From positions 1 to 36,235 of the forward strand of contig JACRCD010000088.1 of the NCBI GenBank assembly GCA_016219175.1: DNA of 36,235 nt, written 5' to 3'. The DNA is from Deltaproteobacteria bacterium. Lineage in GTDB: Bacteria; Desulfobacterota; Desulfobulbia; Desulfobulbales; SURF-16. The notes beneath the pieces were generated by a model. The model saw only the letters and a program-made list of their open reading frames with translations, was not told where the DNA came from and made no database searches. Both the position numbers and the translations under genes were made by a program. Position 1 is the stretch's first letter. Each line of letters starts with the position of its first letter. Positions 7,637 to 16,129 of the stretch are shown piece by piece.

Positions 7637-9813
7637 AACACATCATTAATATCAGCCGCCGCGATTTCTGTAAAGCCGGGGCTCTGTTCGGCGGCGGGCT
7701 GGTTCTCGGCTTTCATGTTGACGAAACCCATGCCGCCCCCGGTCAGTACACCGAAGCTCCCACCGTGTTTGCCCCCAATGCCTTTATCCGCATCGGCAGC
7801 GATGATACGGTAACCATCATCGTCAACAAGTCGGAAATGGGGCAGGGTGTCTATACCTCGCTGCCCATGCTCATTGCCGAGGAGCTTGAAGTGGACTGGC
7901 GGAAGATCCGCATTGAAGCCGCCCCGGTTGATGCGGCCTATAATCACACCCAGTGGGGAGTGCAGGGCACCGGCGGCAGCACCAGTATCAGGTCGTGCTG
8001 GGACCAGTTTCGCCAGGCCGGGGCCGCGGCCCGGCTGATGCTGGAAAAGGCGGCGGCCGTGGCCTGGAATGTCGCCCCTGACACCTGCCGGGCGGAAAAC
8101 GGCTTTGTTACCGACACGGCCAACAACAAACGGCTCTCTTTCGGCGAACTGGCCGCCGGGGCGGCCCGCCTGGAAGCGCCGCGGGATCCGCCTTTGAAAA
8201 AATCACATGAATTCAAGGTGCTGGGTAAATCGCGAAAACGGCTTGACACCCCGGACAAAACCAACGGCAGGGCGATTTTCGGCATCGATATCATGCTGCC
8301 CGGCCTGCTCACCGCGGTCGTCGCCCGGCCGCCCGTGTTCGGCGGCGCGGTCAAAAGTTTTGATGAGGCGGCCGCCAAAAAGATCGCCGGGGTCAAGGCT
8401 GTGGTGCGGATTGAGCGCGGCATTGCCGTGGTGGCCGATCATTTCTGGGCGGCCAGCCGGGGCCGGCAGGCCTTGCAGGTCAGCTGGGATGAGGGGCCGC
8501 TGGCTGGTCTGGACAGCGTTGAGCAGAAAAAACAATACGGGCAGCTGGCCGAACAGCCGGGGCTGATCGCGGCGCAACGGGGGGATGTGGCCTCGGCCCT
8601 GGCTGGCGCGGCCAAAAAAGTCGAGGCGGTCTATGATGTGCCCTATCTGGCCCATGCGCCCATGGAGCCCCTCAACTGCGTGGCGGATGTGCGGCCGGAC
8701 AGCTGTGAAATCTGGGTCGGCACCCAGCTGCAGACCTATGACCGGGATGCGGCGGCCGGGCTCACCGGTCTGCCGAAGGAAAAGGTGCAACTGCATACCA
8801 CCTATCTTGGCGGCGGCTTTGGCCGGCGGGCGGTGGGGGATTCCCATTTTGTCAAGGAAGCGGTGCAGATCTCCCAGGCGGTCAAGGCGCCGGTCAAGGT
8901 CATCTGGACCCGCGAGGATGATATTCAGGGCGGGTACTACCGGCCGGCCGCCTATAATAAATTGATCGCGGGCCTGGATGACAAGGGGGCTCCCCTGGCC
9001 CTGCGCCATACCGTGGTCAGCCAGTCCATTGCCAAGGGCACGCCCTTTGAGGGCGGCATGATCAAGGACGGCATCGATAACACAGCGGTGGAAGGGGTTG
9101 CCGATTCACCCTACGAGATCCCCCATCTGCTGGTTGATTATCATATGGCCCCCGCCGGGGTGCCCGTGCTCTGGTGGCGCTCGGTGGGCCACTCCTATAC
9201 GGCCTTTGTCAAGGAGGGGTTCATGGATGAGCTGGCCGTGACGGCCGGCCAGGATCCTTACGACTACAGGCGCAAACTGCTGACCGCCCATCCCCGGCTG
9301 CTGGGGGTGCTGGATCTGGCCGCCGAAAAGGCCGGCTGGGGCAAAGCGGCAAGCAAAGGAATTTCCCAGGGCATCGCCGTGCATGAATCCTTTGGCAGCT
9401 TCATTGCCCAGGTGGCGGAGGTCACCGTGGCAAAAAGCGGACGCATCAGGGTGCACAGGGTGGTCTGCGCCATTGACTGCGGCCAGGTGGTCAATCCGGA
9501 CACCATTGAGGCGCAGATGGAATCAGCCGTGGCCTTTGGCCTGACCGCCGCCCTTTATGGACGCATCACCTTTAAAAACGGCCGGGTGGAACAGAGTAAT
9601 TTTCATGATTATCCGCTGCTGCGCCTGCCTGAAATGCCCCGGGTGGAGGTGCATATCATGAAAAGCACGGCCCCGCCGGGCGGGGTGGGTGAGCCGGGGG
9701 TGCCGCCCGTTGCTCCGGCCGTGGCCAATGCGGTCCATGCCGCCACCGGCCTGCGGCTGCGGACCCTGCCCATGGATCCCGCCGCCTTGCAGGCCGCCGG
9801 GCTCAAGGGGTGA
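7633..9813 (+). CDS. iorB: Molybdopterin-binding large subunit of a xanthine-oxidase-family hydroxylase (IorB-like), Tat-exported
   Basis: The product has 726 residues. It opens with a twin-arginine signal (SRRDF, Arg9-Arg10) and a hydrophobic stretch ending near ETHAAPG, so the folded complex is probably exported with the small subunit carried along. The body is the aldehyde oxidase/xanthine dehydrogenase molybdopterin-binding fold with [24 protein letters not shown] and the C-terminal [10 protein letters not shown], where Glu687 is the expected base. This is the IorB-type, single-chain arrangement that lacks a separate FAD subunit. The electron acceptor is therefore likely a periplasmic cytochrome. 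XdhC and MocA follow directly, supplying cofactor maturation. The substrate cannot be read from the sequence. Confidence 0.9.
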   Translation: MKHIINISRRDFCKAGALFGGGLVLGFHVDETHAAPGQYTEAPTVFAPNAFIRIGSDDTVTIIVNKSEMGQGVYTSLPMLIAEELEVDWRKIRIEAAPVDAAYNHTQWGVQGTGGSTSIRSCWDQFRQAGAAARLMLEKAAAVAWNVAPDTCRAENGFVTDTANNKRLSFGELAAGAARLEAPRDPPLKKSHEFKVLGKSRKRLDTPDKTNGRAIFGIDIMLPGLLTAVVARPPVFGGAVKSFDEAAAKKIAGVKAVVRIERGIAVVADHFWAASRGRQALQVSWDEGPLAGLDSVEQKKQYGQLAEQPGLIAAQRGDVASALAGAAKKVEAVYDVPYLAHAPMEPLNCVADVRPDSCEIWVGTQLQTYDRDAAAGLTGLPKEKVQLHTTYLGGGFGRRAVGDSHFVKEAVQISQAVKAPVKVIWTREDDIQGGYYRPAAYNKLIAGLDDKGAPLALRHTVVSQSIAKGTPFEGGMIKDGIDNTAVEGVADSPYEIPHLLVDYHMAPAGVPVLWWRSVGHSYTAFVKEGFMDELAVTAGQDPYDYRRKLLTAHPRLLGVLDLAAEKAGWGKAASKGISQGIAVHESFGSFIAQVAEVTVAKSGRIRVHRVVCAIDCGQVVNPDTIEAQMESAVAFGLTAALYGRITFKNGRVEQSNFHDYPLLRLPEMPRVEVHIMKSTAPPGGVGEPGVPPVAPAVANAVHAATGLRLRTLPMDPAALQAAGLKG

Positions 9814-9822
9814 TGATCCGTC

Positions 9823-10635
9823 ATGGATGATCTGCATCTTTACGAGGAAATAGTGCGGCTGAAAAAAGCTCGTCTGCCCGGCGCCCTGGCCACGATCGTC
9901 AAGGCCGTCGGCTCATCGCCCCGCAAGACCGGGGCCAAGATGCTGGTCTATGGAGACGGCGCCATCTCCGGCACCATCGGCGGCGGCAAGACGGAGGCGG
10001 AAACCATCGCCGCCGCGCTCCAGGTCATGGGCAGCGGCGCGCCGCGTTCCCTCTCCTTTGCCCTGACCGAAGAGCATGGCCACGTCTGCGGCGGCAATGT
10101 CACCATTTATCTTGAACCGGTCACTGTCTCGCCTGTCGTTTTCGTTGTGGGCGCGGGCCATGTTGGCCGGGCCGTGGCCCGGGCCGCCGGCGAGGCCGGC
10201 TTTCTTGTCACCCTGATCGACACGGCGGGCGGAAAAGCGGAGTTTGCCGCGGCTGACGAGGTGCGGCGCTGTGCAACCAGCGCTGAACTGACCACCCTGT
10301 TTCGTGACGCGCGGGCGGATGGCCACGCCTTTATTTTTATCAGTACCAGCGATCACCAGGAGGATTTTACCGCCGCCGCCGCTTCATTGGCCACCACGGC
10401 TGGTTATATCGGCGTGCTGGGCAGCGCCAGAAAGCGGCAGGCCATGGAGCTTTATCTTCAGGGAAAAGGGTTCGGCGGGGAGGATATCAAAAGGATCATC
10501 TCGCCGGCCGGCCTGGACATCAAGGCCGAAACCCCCGAGGAGATCGCGGTCAGTGTGGTGGCGCAGATGATTTTACACAGGAGGTCGGCCCATGCCGCCC
10601 ATTGCCGCGATCGTGCTGGCCGCGGGTCAGTCTAA
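9823..10635 (+). CDS. xdhC: XdhC/CoxI-family cofactor insertion protein
   Basis: The product has 270 residues. An N-terminal XdhC/CoxI domain ([38 protein letters not shown]) is followed by a Rossmann-type C-terminal domain starting with [13 protein letters not shown] at about 107 and a conserved [11 protein letters not shown]. Proteins of this family bind the molybdenum cofactor, support its sulfuration and hand it to xanthine-oxidase-type apoenzymes. The gene begins nine bases after the large-subunit stop. Its last 44 bases overlap the mocA start, so the final 15 residues (rich in H, R and A) are encoded over that start and are probably not functional. Family and role are secure; direct action on this enzyme is inferred from the operon. 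Confidence 0.88.
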   Translation: MDDLHLYEEIVRLKKARLPGALATIVKAVGSSPRKTGAKMLVYGDGAISGTIGGGKTEAETIAAALQVMGSGAPRSLSFALTEEHGHVCGGNVTIYLEPVTVSPVVFVVGAGHVGRAVARAAGEAGFLVTLIDTAGGKAEFAAADEVRRCATSAELTTLFRDARADGHAFIFISTSDHQEDFTAAAASLATTAGYIGVLGSARKRQAMELYLQGKGFGGEDIKRIISPAGLDIKAETPEEIAVSVVAQMILHRRSAHAAHCRDRAGRGSV

Positions 10636-11188
10636 AAGGATGGGGCGCAGCAAGCAGCTGCTGTCCTATGGCGGCAAACCCGTCATCCGTCACTGCCTTG
10701 ACGCCCTGCTGGCCGGCGGGCTTGAAAAGATTGTCGTGGTGCTGGGCTCGACCGGCGCCGCCATCGAGCCGGTTATTGGTAATCTGCCGGTAACCGTGGT
10801 CTGGAACAGGGCAGCGGCAAGCGACATGGCGGATTCCGTGCGCGCCGGCCTGGCAGCCCTGGCCGGGGATGTGGCCGGGGTCCTTGTCTGCCTGGCCGAT
10901 CATTTCCTGGTCAAGGTTGCGACCCTGCAAACCATCATGCAAGCCCATGCGGAGCATCCGGATAAAATTATCATCCCCGTCTGCCAGGGCAGAAAAGGGC
11001 ATCCCACCCTCTTTCCCCGCCCGGTGCTTGAAGAAATTACCACGCTCCCGACCCTGCGGCACATTATCAACAGTGAGAGCGGGCGGACCCTGCTGCTTGC
11101 GGTTGGTGATCCGGCCGTTACGCTGGACATGGACACCCCGGAGGATTTCCGGAGGATTGTGGCAGGCGGGAGTGCGGGAAAATGGTGA
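10592..11188 (+). CDS. mocA: MocA-like molybdenum cofactor cytidylyltransferase
   Basis: The product has 198 residues with the NTP-transferase fold. The nucleotide-binding loop is [17 protein letters not shown] at about residues 7-23. The C-terminal half has GRKGHPTLFPR and DMDTPEDF, typical of MocA. Where relatives commonly have GDQP, this protein has LADHF: the metal-binding aspartate is kept but the next residues differ. MocA attaches CMP to Mo-molybdopterin, giving the dinucleotide form used by xanthine-oxidase-family enzymes, which fits its place as the last gene of the operon. A GGAGG ribosome site lies inside the end of xdhC. The gene is convergent with the next minus-strand gene and 22 bases from it. 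Confidence 0.88.
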   Translation: MPPIAAIVLAAGQSKRMGRSKQLLSYGGKPVIRHCLDALLAGGLEKIVVVLGSTGAAIEPVIGNLPVTVVWNRAAASDMADSVRAGLAALAGDVAGVLVCLADHFLVKVATLQTIMQAHAEHPDKIIIPVCQGRKGHPTLFPRPVLEEITTLPTLRHIINSESGRTLLLAVGDPAVTLDMDTPEDFRRIVAGGSAGKW

Positions 11189-11210
11189 GCCGTTAGGTGG
11201 TTTTGTCGCG

Positions 11211-12248
11211 TTAGGAATATTCCGGATAATGCTCTTGCATGCATTGGGGGCAGACGCCGTGGCTGATGTCAGCCTGGGAGTGTCTGTGGATGTAAGAGTC
11301 GACCTGTTCCCATTCCCCTTTGTCATTACGGATTTTCTTACAGAATGAACAGAGGGGCAGTATGCCCTTCAGGGTTTTGATCTCCTTGAAAGCGCTTTGC
11401 AGTTCGCCAATGAGTTTTTCACGCTCCTGCTCTGTTTTTTTACGGACCTCGATTTCGGTCAGCAAATTTTTGTTGACGCTGTTCAGCTCCCTGAAGATCA
11501 GATTGTAGGGATGTTCGATGCCGGTGACAATGACTGCCTCATAAATGTAAAGAAAGGAAAAGATCTTGAAGTAGTGGCCCACCAGGTTGGGGAATCCGTA
11601 GTTGCTGAGGTAGAAGGTGAAGGCCAGTTCGGAAATGATGGTGCAGCATATCGACAGCATGAGCAGGGGAAAAACTCTTTTCTCAAATCTTTCCCTGTTG
11701 CGGATTAACAGGTACAGGCACGCCAGCAGGATGGCGCAGATGAGATATTCGCTGTTTTTCTTAAAAGGGGTCAGTCCGCTGCCTTCCACAAAACAGACGG
11801 GAAAGATTCGCCAATAAAAGATAGCGGCAATGAGCAGCGCGGTGACCACTCCATAGGCGGTCAGGACGAAGTAGGGCCTGAGCAGTTTATCTTTCTGCAG
11901 AAAGATAAAGGCCAGCAGCAGGGAGAGGCTTTCCAGGTAACGGGCCGCGATCCACAGCTGATTGGCGTAATAGTCGTAATCGGTGAATATGGACATGCCC
12001 TTGTAGGCGAGGGTGTGGAGCAGGTCGATGGCGCCGATGAAGAGATAGGCAAGGCCCACGAACAGCAGGTATGGGTTCTTGATATACTGACGGGAATGCC
12101 AGGCGATCATAAAAAGGGAGAAGGCGACCACAATGCTAAATATTTCGGCCAGGCTATGGAAAAGAAGATAGTTTTTCAGGCTGGTGAAATAGAGTCCCGT
12201 GCAAAGGGCGGCAACGAGGAAGTAACGGACTTTTGTCTCTGTCATCAT
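11211..12248 (-). CDS. MASE3 membrane sensor with C-terminal four-cysteine module, no output enzyme
   Basis: The product has 345 residues. The first 240 or so form a seven-helix MASE3 sensor (YLLFHSLAEIFSIVVAFSLF, GAIDLLHTLAYKGM, NQLWIAARYLES). A coiled coil follows (about 245-293). The last 50 residues form a compact module with CSFC (Cys300, Cys303), a KGEWEQV segment, SHG and CPQC (Cys333, Cys336). MASE3 is normally joined to kinase or diguanylate-cyclase domains, but none is present here. The stop directly follows the module, so the gene does not look truncated. The same module ends the sensor at 14699-16084, with 44 of 68 positions identical by eye. The module is likely a metal-binding or redox element, but this is inference. 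The start is ATG 12248; no strong ribosome site is visible. Confidence 0.85.
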   Translation of the reverse strand: MMTETKVRYFLVAALCTGLYFTSLKNYLLFHSLAEIFSIVVAFSLFMIAWHSRQYIKNPYLLFVGLAYLFIGAIDLLHTLAYKGMSIFTDYDYYANQLWIAARYLESLSLLLAFIFLQKDKLLRPYFVLTAYGVVTALLIAAIFYWRIFPVCFVEGSGLTPFKKNSEYLICAILLACLYLLIRNRERFEKRVFPLLMLSICCTIISELAFTFYLSNYGFPNLVGHYFKIFSFLYIYEAVIVTGIEHPYNLIFRELNSVNKNLLTEIEVRKKTEQEREKLIGELQSAFKEIKTLKGILPLCSFCKKIRNDKGEWEQVDSYIHRHSQADISHGVCPQCMQEHYPEYS

Positions 12249-12651
12249 AATGTCCGGCGGGGAGAATGGTCAGGCAAAATTATTATAAACACTCTTTGTC
12301 ATGAATGGCGCGATAAACGAGGGCTTGCGTTTCAAACCCTTATCCCCGCAAATTATCTTTTCCGAAGTTCACGCTGAAGTCAAGCCGAGATTGCGAGCTT
12401 CCGGGCCACGCCGCCCGGGCGTGACCCCCCCCTTGCCGTGTCCTTAATGCCGCAGCCAGGGGCCGGGCTGGGCAAAGGCTGATTCTCCCCATCCTCTTTG
12501 TCAAAATGGCAATGTTTTCTGCCAGTTTGGCAGGAAGCACAAGGTTGTTTCTTTGTAATTGCCCGTAATTGTTTAATTTGTTTCGGTGGCATGGAAATGG
12601 CATTAATGCCAGGCAAAGGCAAAATAAATAAATAACCCTAAGGAGGACGCC
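12249..12651. other. 403-base intergenic region between divergent genes
   Basis: No convincing gene is visible. The region holds a GC-rich inverted repeat (CACGCC at 12407-12412 and GGCGTG at 12418-12423), a small perfect inverted repeat CTGCCA/TGGCAG near 12519-12533, and a 12-bp palindrome GGCATTAATGCC at 12599-12610. A sigma-54-like site is listed separately. It must contain the promoters of both flanking genes, but I see no clear sigma-70 pair. Confidence 0.6.
12586..12603 (+). promoter_or_regulatory. Possible sigma-54 (-24/-12) promoter for the 73-aa protein
   Basis: The sequence GTGGCATGGAAATGGCAT has GG at 12588-12589 and GC at 12600-12601 with exactly ten bases between, as sigma-54 promoters need. 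The -24 block TGGCATG is close to the consensus TGGCACG. The -12 block TGGC departs from TTGC by one base. The expected start point near 12613 is about 40 bases before the ATG. No activator site was recognised. Confidence 0.3.
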
Positions 12652-12873
12652 ATGAATACAGATAGAGCACAGATTAAAACAAGAACACAGAACCGAGCGG
12701 GAATTAATGTTGCAGCCGGGGAGGAATATTCACGGGGAGCATTGGTAGCGGTAGGTGTTATCCCCACCTTGGCCGGATTGTGGTCAGGCGCCTGTCTTAT
12801 CAGCGCCATGGTGGCAAGCGGCGGCCCTTTGGCGCTGATAAAAAGCTGGTTCATGGCGGTCGGCGGTTTCTGA
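12652..12873 (+). CDS. Small membrane protein of unknown function
   Basis: This is a 73-residue protein with a strong ribosome site (AAGGAGG, five bases before the ATG), which makes the start firm. The first 30 residues are polar. The rest is hydrophobic and glycine-rich: VAVGVIPTLAGLW and SGACLISAMVASGG form one or two membrane helices, and the protein ends in WFMAVGGF. I recognise no named domain. Small proteins with this general pattern (a glycine-rich helix pair, then a short aromatic end) occur as hypothetical proteins in related bacteria, but I cannot assign a role. A large hairpin follows 14 bases after the stop, so the gene is probably a single transcription unit. Confidence 0.65.
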   Translation: MNTDRAQIKTRTQNRAGINVAAGEEYSRGALVAVGVIPTLAGLWSGACLISAMVASGGPLALIKSWFMAVGGF

Positions 12874-12887
12874 TCGGGTTTTGTTGC

Positions 12888-12980
12888 AGAAGCCAGAAGC
12901 CAGGAGACGACATTGAGCGGGAAATTCACCAGTTATGGGCATTCCCGTCTCTCCTGGATTCTGGCTTCTTGTTTTTCCCC
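12888..12980 (+). terminator. Long hairpin followed by a T-rich stretch
   Basis: The left arm at 12888-12909 (AGAAGCCAGAAGCCAGGAGA and on) pairs with the right arm at 12946-12969 (the complement reads AGAAGCCAGAATCCAGGAGA and on) with only a few mismatches. A 36-base loop separates the arms. The right arm is followed by TGTTTTTCCCC. This would terminate the 73-aa gene and lies directly after the stop of the convergent metallophosphoesterase gene, so it could serve both. The long arms are also compatible with a small inverted-repeat element. Confidence 0.55.
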
Positions 12981-14383
12981 TATTCTCCCTCCATCCCTCT
13001 TCTCAAGGTAATCAAGGTAATCTCCCCCGGACAATGAAAGCGGAGGGGTACGCTGGAAGCCCCGGCTCCCCTGCTCGTATACCCCGTCATCCCCCGGTAT
13101 TGCCAGTTGCCGGCCGCGGTAAAGCGCGGCGCCCTGCTGTTGGTCAGAACGGGCTTGCCGTCGGGCAAACAGATCTGGCCGCCGTGGGTATGGCCGCAGA
13201 GATAGAGATCGGCCCCATGCTCCGCCGCAGTTTGATAAGCCTCTGGGGAGTGGGCCAGAAAGATCGTGAAATCCTCTGCCCTCACATCCCGGAAGGCCTG
13301 TTCAGCATTGTGCGTCTTATAGTAGTGCGGGTCATCCACTCCCACCAGCCAGATTCGTTCTTCCCCTTTATCAATTCTCCATGAATCGTTGATAAGCATG
13401 ATGAGCCCGGCTTCCTCGAAATCAGGGGTCATTTCAATGCAGTCGTGATTGCCCAGTATGCCCAAGGCGCCGTGACGGCTCCGTATATGGGGCAGGAGAC
13501 GGCGCAGCTGCCGCATGCACGGCGCTATGGGGCCATAGGTTTGCATGCGGATATCGCCCCCCACCAGGCAGAGGTCAACCTCGATGTTCGTGAGTCTCCT
13601 GATTAACTCATCCGTCAGTCCGGCCAAACCGTCCAGATGCAGGTCCGTCAGCAGCAGCAGGCGAAAATGGTCAAAACGTTGCGGCAGGGAGGCAAAACGG
13701 AATGTTTTTTCTTCAAGCCGGATATCCAGGGTATTGCGCACCCCTTTTTCATAAAGGCCGGTTATCTTAAAAAACGAGGTGAGAAATAACTGGTTTGAAA
13801 GAAAGCTGGTCAGATTGCACAGTGCTTGCCAGCGGGCCAGCGGCACATGGCATGAACGCCATTCCCGCAAACGCACCGTTGAGTGGATCAGGCGCGGATA
13901 ACCATCCAACGGCGGACGGTAGAGGATATAATTCCAGAACAGGGAACCGCAGTGGGCGATGGGGATGAAGCACAGCAGAATCATTAAGGCCTGGCCGGCG
14001 CCGAGCGGCAGCACCCGGGCCAGGAAAAGAACGGGAAACAGGCACTCAAAGAGCTGGTCGAGAAAGACGATGGCCTTGCCGCTGGCAATATTGAGGCGGC
14101 GTTTGATGAAGCTGCTCAACAGGTCGCCGGCCATGGCCAGCAGGGCGGCGACCGCGCCGACCCACCAGGGCAGGCCGGAGAGAAGGAAAACCGCGGCCCC
14201 GCCCGGCAGGCTGACCAGGATGCCGCGGATGGTCTTGTGACTGCCGAAAATGGGCCGCCTGTCAAACCACAGCCTGCCGCCGTCAACCGGGTATCTGTAG
14301 CGGTTGCCCCAGATGAGATCCGCCAGCGGTGGGAAAAAATTGACACATAACAGCAAGGTAACAACCTGGATAATGACCGGCAC
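12980..14383 (-). CDS. Fusion of a CarS/DUF46-like membrane domain and a calcineurin-like metallophosphoesterase
   Basis: The product has 467 residues. The N-terminal 160 or so are a multi-helix membrane domain of the CDP-archaeol synthase (CarS)/DUF46 type, with PVDGG at 32-36, RPIFGSHKTIRG at 43-54 and GDLLSSFIKRR at 86-96. A linker with a few hydrophobic segments leads to a complete metallophosphoesterase: TDLHLD (Asp247, His249), GGDIR (Asp277), GNHD (Asn312, His313), AHSPE (His378) and GHTHGGQ (His398, His400). CarS-type enzymes activate lipid phosphates with CTP, and the phosphatase domain resembles YaeI/LpxH-type enzymes that hydrolyse phospholipid or nucleotide-lipid bonds. A role in lipid-head-group turnover at the inner membrane is therefore a reasonable inference. 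It is not established. Confidence 0.8.
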   Translation of the reverse strand: MPVIIQVVTLLLCVNFFPPLADLIWGNRYRYPVDGGRLWFDRRPIFGSHKTIRGILVSLPGGAAVFLLSGLPWWVGAVAALLAMAGDLLSSFIKRRLNIASGKAIVFLDQLFECLFPVLFLARVLPLGAGQALMILLCFIPIAHCGSLFWNYILYRPPLDGYPRLIHSTVRLREWRSCHVPLARWQALCNLTSFLSNQLFLTSFFKITGLYEKGVRNTLDIRLEEKTFRFASLPQRFDHFRLLLLTDLHLDGLAGLTDELIRRLTNIEVDLCLVGGDIRMQTYGPIAPCMRQLRRLLPHIRSRHGALGILGNHDCIEMTPDFEEAGLIMLINDSWRIDKGEERIWLVGVDDPHYYKTHNAEQAFRDVRAEDFTIFLAHSPEAYQTAAEHGADLYLCGHTHGGQICLPDGKPVLTNSRAPRFTAAGNWQYRGMTGYTSRGAGASSVPLRFHCPGEITLITLRRGMEGE

Positions 14384-14559
14384 GGGCAGGCTCCTTTTCG
14401 CATATCAAATCAAGATCGCTGCACGGTAATTGCGGCGTGGGATTTCTCAAATTATAGCAGATGAGCGGGGCTTACTGAATACCGTAAATGCCGGACCGGT
14501 AATTCCGTGAGGAACTTGCTCAGTGCTTGCGATGTCATAATATTATATGGCATGATATG

Positions 14560-14588
14560 TTGACAAGCAGCCTGGGGCAATGTAACCT
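14560..14588 (+). promoter_or_regulatory. Possible sigma-70 promoter for the following sensor gene
   Basis: TTGACA at 14560-14565 is followed after 17 bases by TAACCT at 14583-14588, which matches only three of six -10 positions. It lies in the 315-base gap (14384-14698) between divergent genes, just after an AT-rich palindromic stretch (TAATATTA near 14539). Apart from these signals I see nothing in the gap. Confidence 0.25.
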
Positions 14589-14698
14589 CCCGGCTTCTTA
14601 ATAATGAACCTCGCGGCATCCTTCAATGTTGCCTTGACGCTGATGTGGGACAACCTGCCGGTTTTGGCCTATGGAACAGAAAATTTTCCCCGGAAATT

Positions 14699-16084
14699 AT
14701 GTTTAATATTAATTATCTGCGAGTCTATGTCTTTCTGTCGTTAGCCGCGGTTCTTCTGCTGCCCTCCTATATTTATTTTTCCCTGTCGCCGCAATTCGCC
14801 AAGTTGATTGTCAAGAACGCCGAAAGAGAGGCCGAGCGTGTCACAAATCATCTGATCGCCATGTTTCTTGCCGATGAGCCGGACCTGTCCGACAATGGGG
14901 TGCTGGAGGAAATGACCCGCGCCGAGGAAAGAGTCATGCGTGATTTCCAGCTGGAGAAGCTCAAGCTCTTTTCCGCGAACGGCGAGGTTGTCTACTCTTC
15001 GGATAAAAAGGATATCGGCGCCAGGAACACGAACGGTTATTTTTCCGAGGTGGTCGCCAAGGGGAAGCCCTTCGCCAAGCTGGTGAAAAAGGGGAGGGAG
15101 TCACTGGAGGGGATGACGGTGCCGGTTGATGTTCTGGAAATTTATATGCCGGTGATGAGGGCGGGGAAATTCGTCGGCGCCTTTGAAATTTATTACGATG
15201 TCACCGAGGCCCAGGATACCCTCCACCGCTTGATGTCCCGCGTCTATGGCGTCCTCTTTCTTATTTCAGCCGGTCTGATGTGCGCCGTGGTTTTTATTTA
15301 TTTCCGGGCCAGCCGGAATATGGCTAAACAGCGCGAGCTGGATCAGGAAAAAGAGAGAAATTACCAGGCGGAGGCCATTCTCAACAATCTGCTTGAGCTG
15401 TCGCTGGTCACTATTTCTCTGCAGGAAATCCTGGAGATTTTCATTCACCAGATAAGCTCCATTCCCTGGCTTGATGTTGAGCCCAGGGGCATGGTTTTTC
15501 TGGTCGGCGCGGATCGGGCGGTGCTGGAACTGGCAGCGCAGCGGGACATGGATGAAGCGACGCTGTCTCGATGCGCGCGGGTAGCGGTCGGCACCTGCGT
15601 CTGCGGCCGCGCGGCCGCCACGGGTGAATGCCATTTTTCCAGCTGCACCGGGGAATTCCATGACATCATCTACGAACCCATGGCCCCGCATGGTCATTAC
15701 TGCGTGCCGATTCTTTCCTCAAAAGGGGTGGTGCAGGGGGTCATTACCCTCTATACCCGGGCAGGGGTGAAACGGAATCAAAGGGCGGAGGCGACCCTGC
15801 TGGCCGCGGCCAATCTGCTGGCCGCCATCATTGAACGCAAAAGGGCGGAAGAGGACCGGGAAAAGCTGATCAGCGATCTGCAGCAGGCCTTGACAGAGAT
15901 CAAGGCGCTGCAGGGCATCATCCCCATCTGCTCGTTCTGCAAGCAGATCCGGGATGACAAGGGCTACTGGCAGCAGGTTGAGCAGTATATCGGCAAACAC
16001 TCGGCGGCGCAGTTCAGTCACAGTATCTGTCCGCAGTGCATGAAGGAAAAATATCCGGAACTGGCGAAAGAAGATCCCGCCTAA
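14699..16084 (+). CDS. Membrane sensor with periplasmic domain, GAF domain and C-terminal four-cysteine module
   Basis: With the ATG at 14699 the product has 461 residues. An ATG at 14645 would add 18 but would place polar residues before the first membrane helix. In order: one membrane helix (VFLSLAAVLLLPSYIYF), a periplasmic cache-like domain of about 150 residues, a second helix (GVLFLISAGLMCAVVFIYF), a coiled coil, a GAF domain with several cysteines (GTCVCGRAAATGE, SSCTGEFHD, HYCVPI), a second coiled coil and the C-terminal module with Cys411, Cys414, Cys444 and Cys447. There is no kinase, cyclase or receiver. The coiled-coil-plus-module end is shared with the MASE3 sensor at 11211-12248. 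The signal and partner are unknown. Confidence 0.85.
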   Translation: MFNINYLRVYVFLSLAAVLLLPSYIYFSLSPQFAKLIVKNAEREAERVTNHLIAMFLADEPDLSDNGVLEEMTRAEERVMRDFQLEKLKLFSANGEVVYSSDKKDIGARNTNGYFSEVVAKGKPFAKLVKKGRESLEGMTVPVDVLEIYMPVMRAGKFVGAFEIYYDVTEAQDTLHRLMSRVYGVLFLISAGLMCAVVFIYFRASRNMAKQRELDQEKERNYQAEAILNNLLELSLVTISLQEILEIFIHQISSIPWLDVEPRGMVFLVGADRAVLELAAQRDMDEATLSRCARVAVGTCVCGRAAATGECHFSSCTGEFHDIIYEPMAPHGHYCVPILSSKGVVQGVITLYTRAGVKRNQRAEATLLAAANLLAAIIERKRAEEDREKLISDLQQALTEIKALQGIIPICSFCKQIRDDKGYWQQVEQYIGKHSAAQFSHSICPQCMKEKYPELAKEDPA

Positions 16085-16090
16085 GCAACC

Positions 16091-16126
16091 AGCGCGGTAG
16101 ATCGAATTTTTTTTACGACGCCATCA
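16091..16126. repeat. Partial copy of the 162-bp inverted-repeat element at 18448-18609
   Basis: These 36 bases contain GTAGATCG, a T-run and TTTACGACGCCATCA, matching one end of the larger element with a few changes. They lie in the short gap between the convergent sensor and rlpA genes, where the T-run may help termination. This shows that the element is dispersed. Confidence 0.6.
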
Positions 16127-16129
16127 ACA

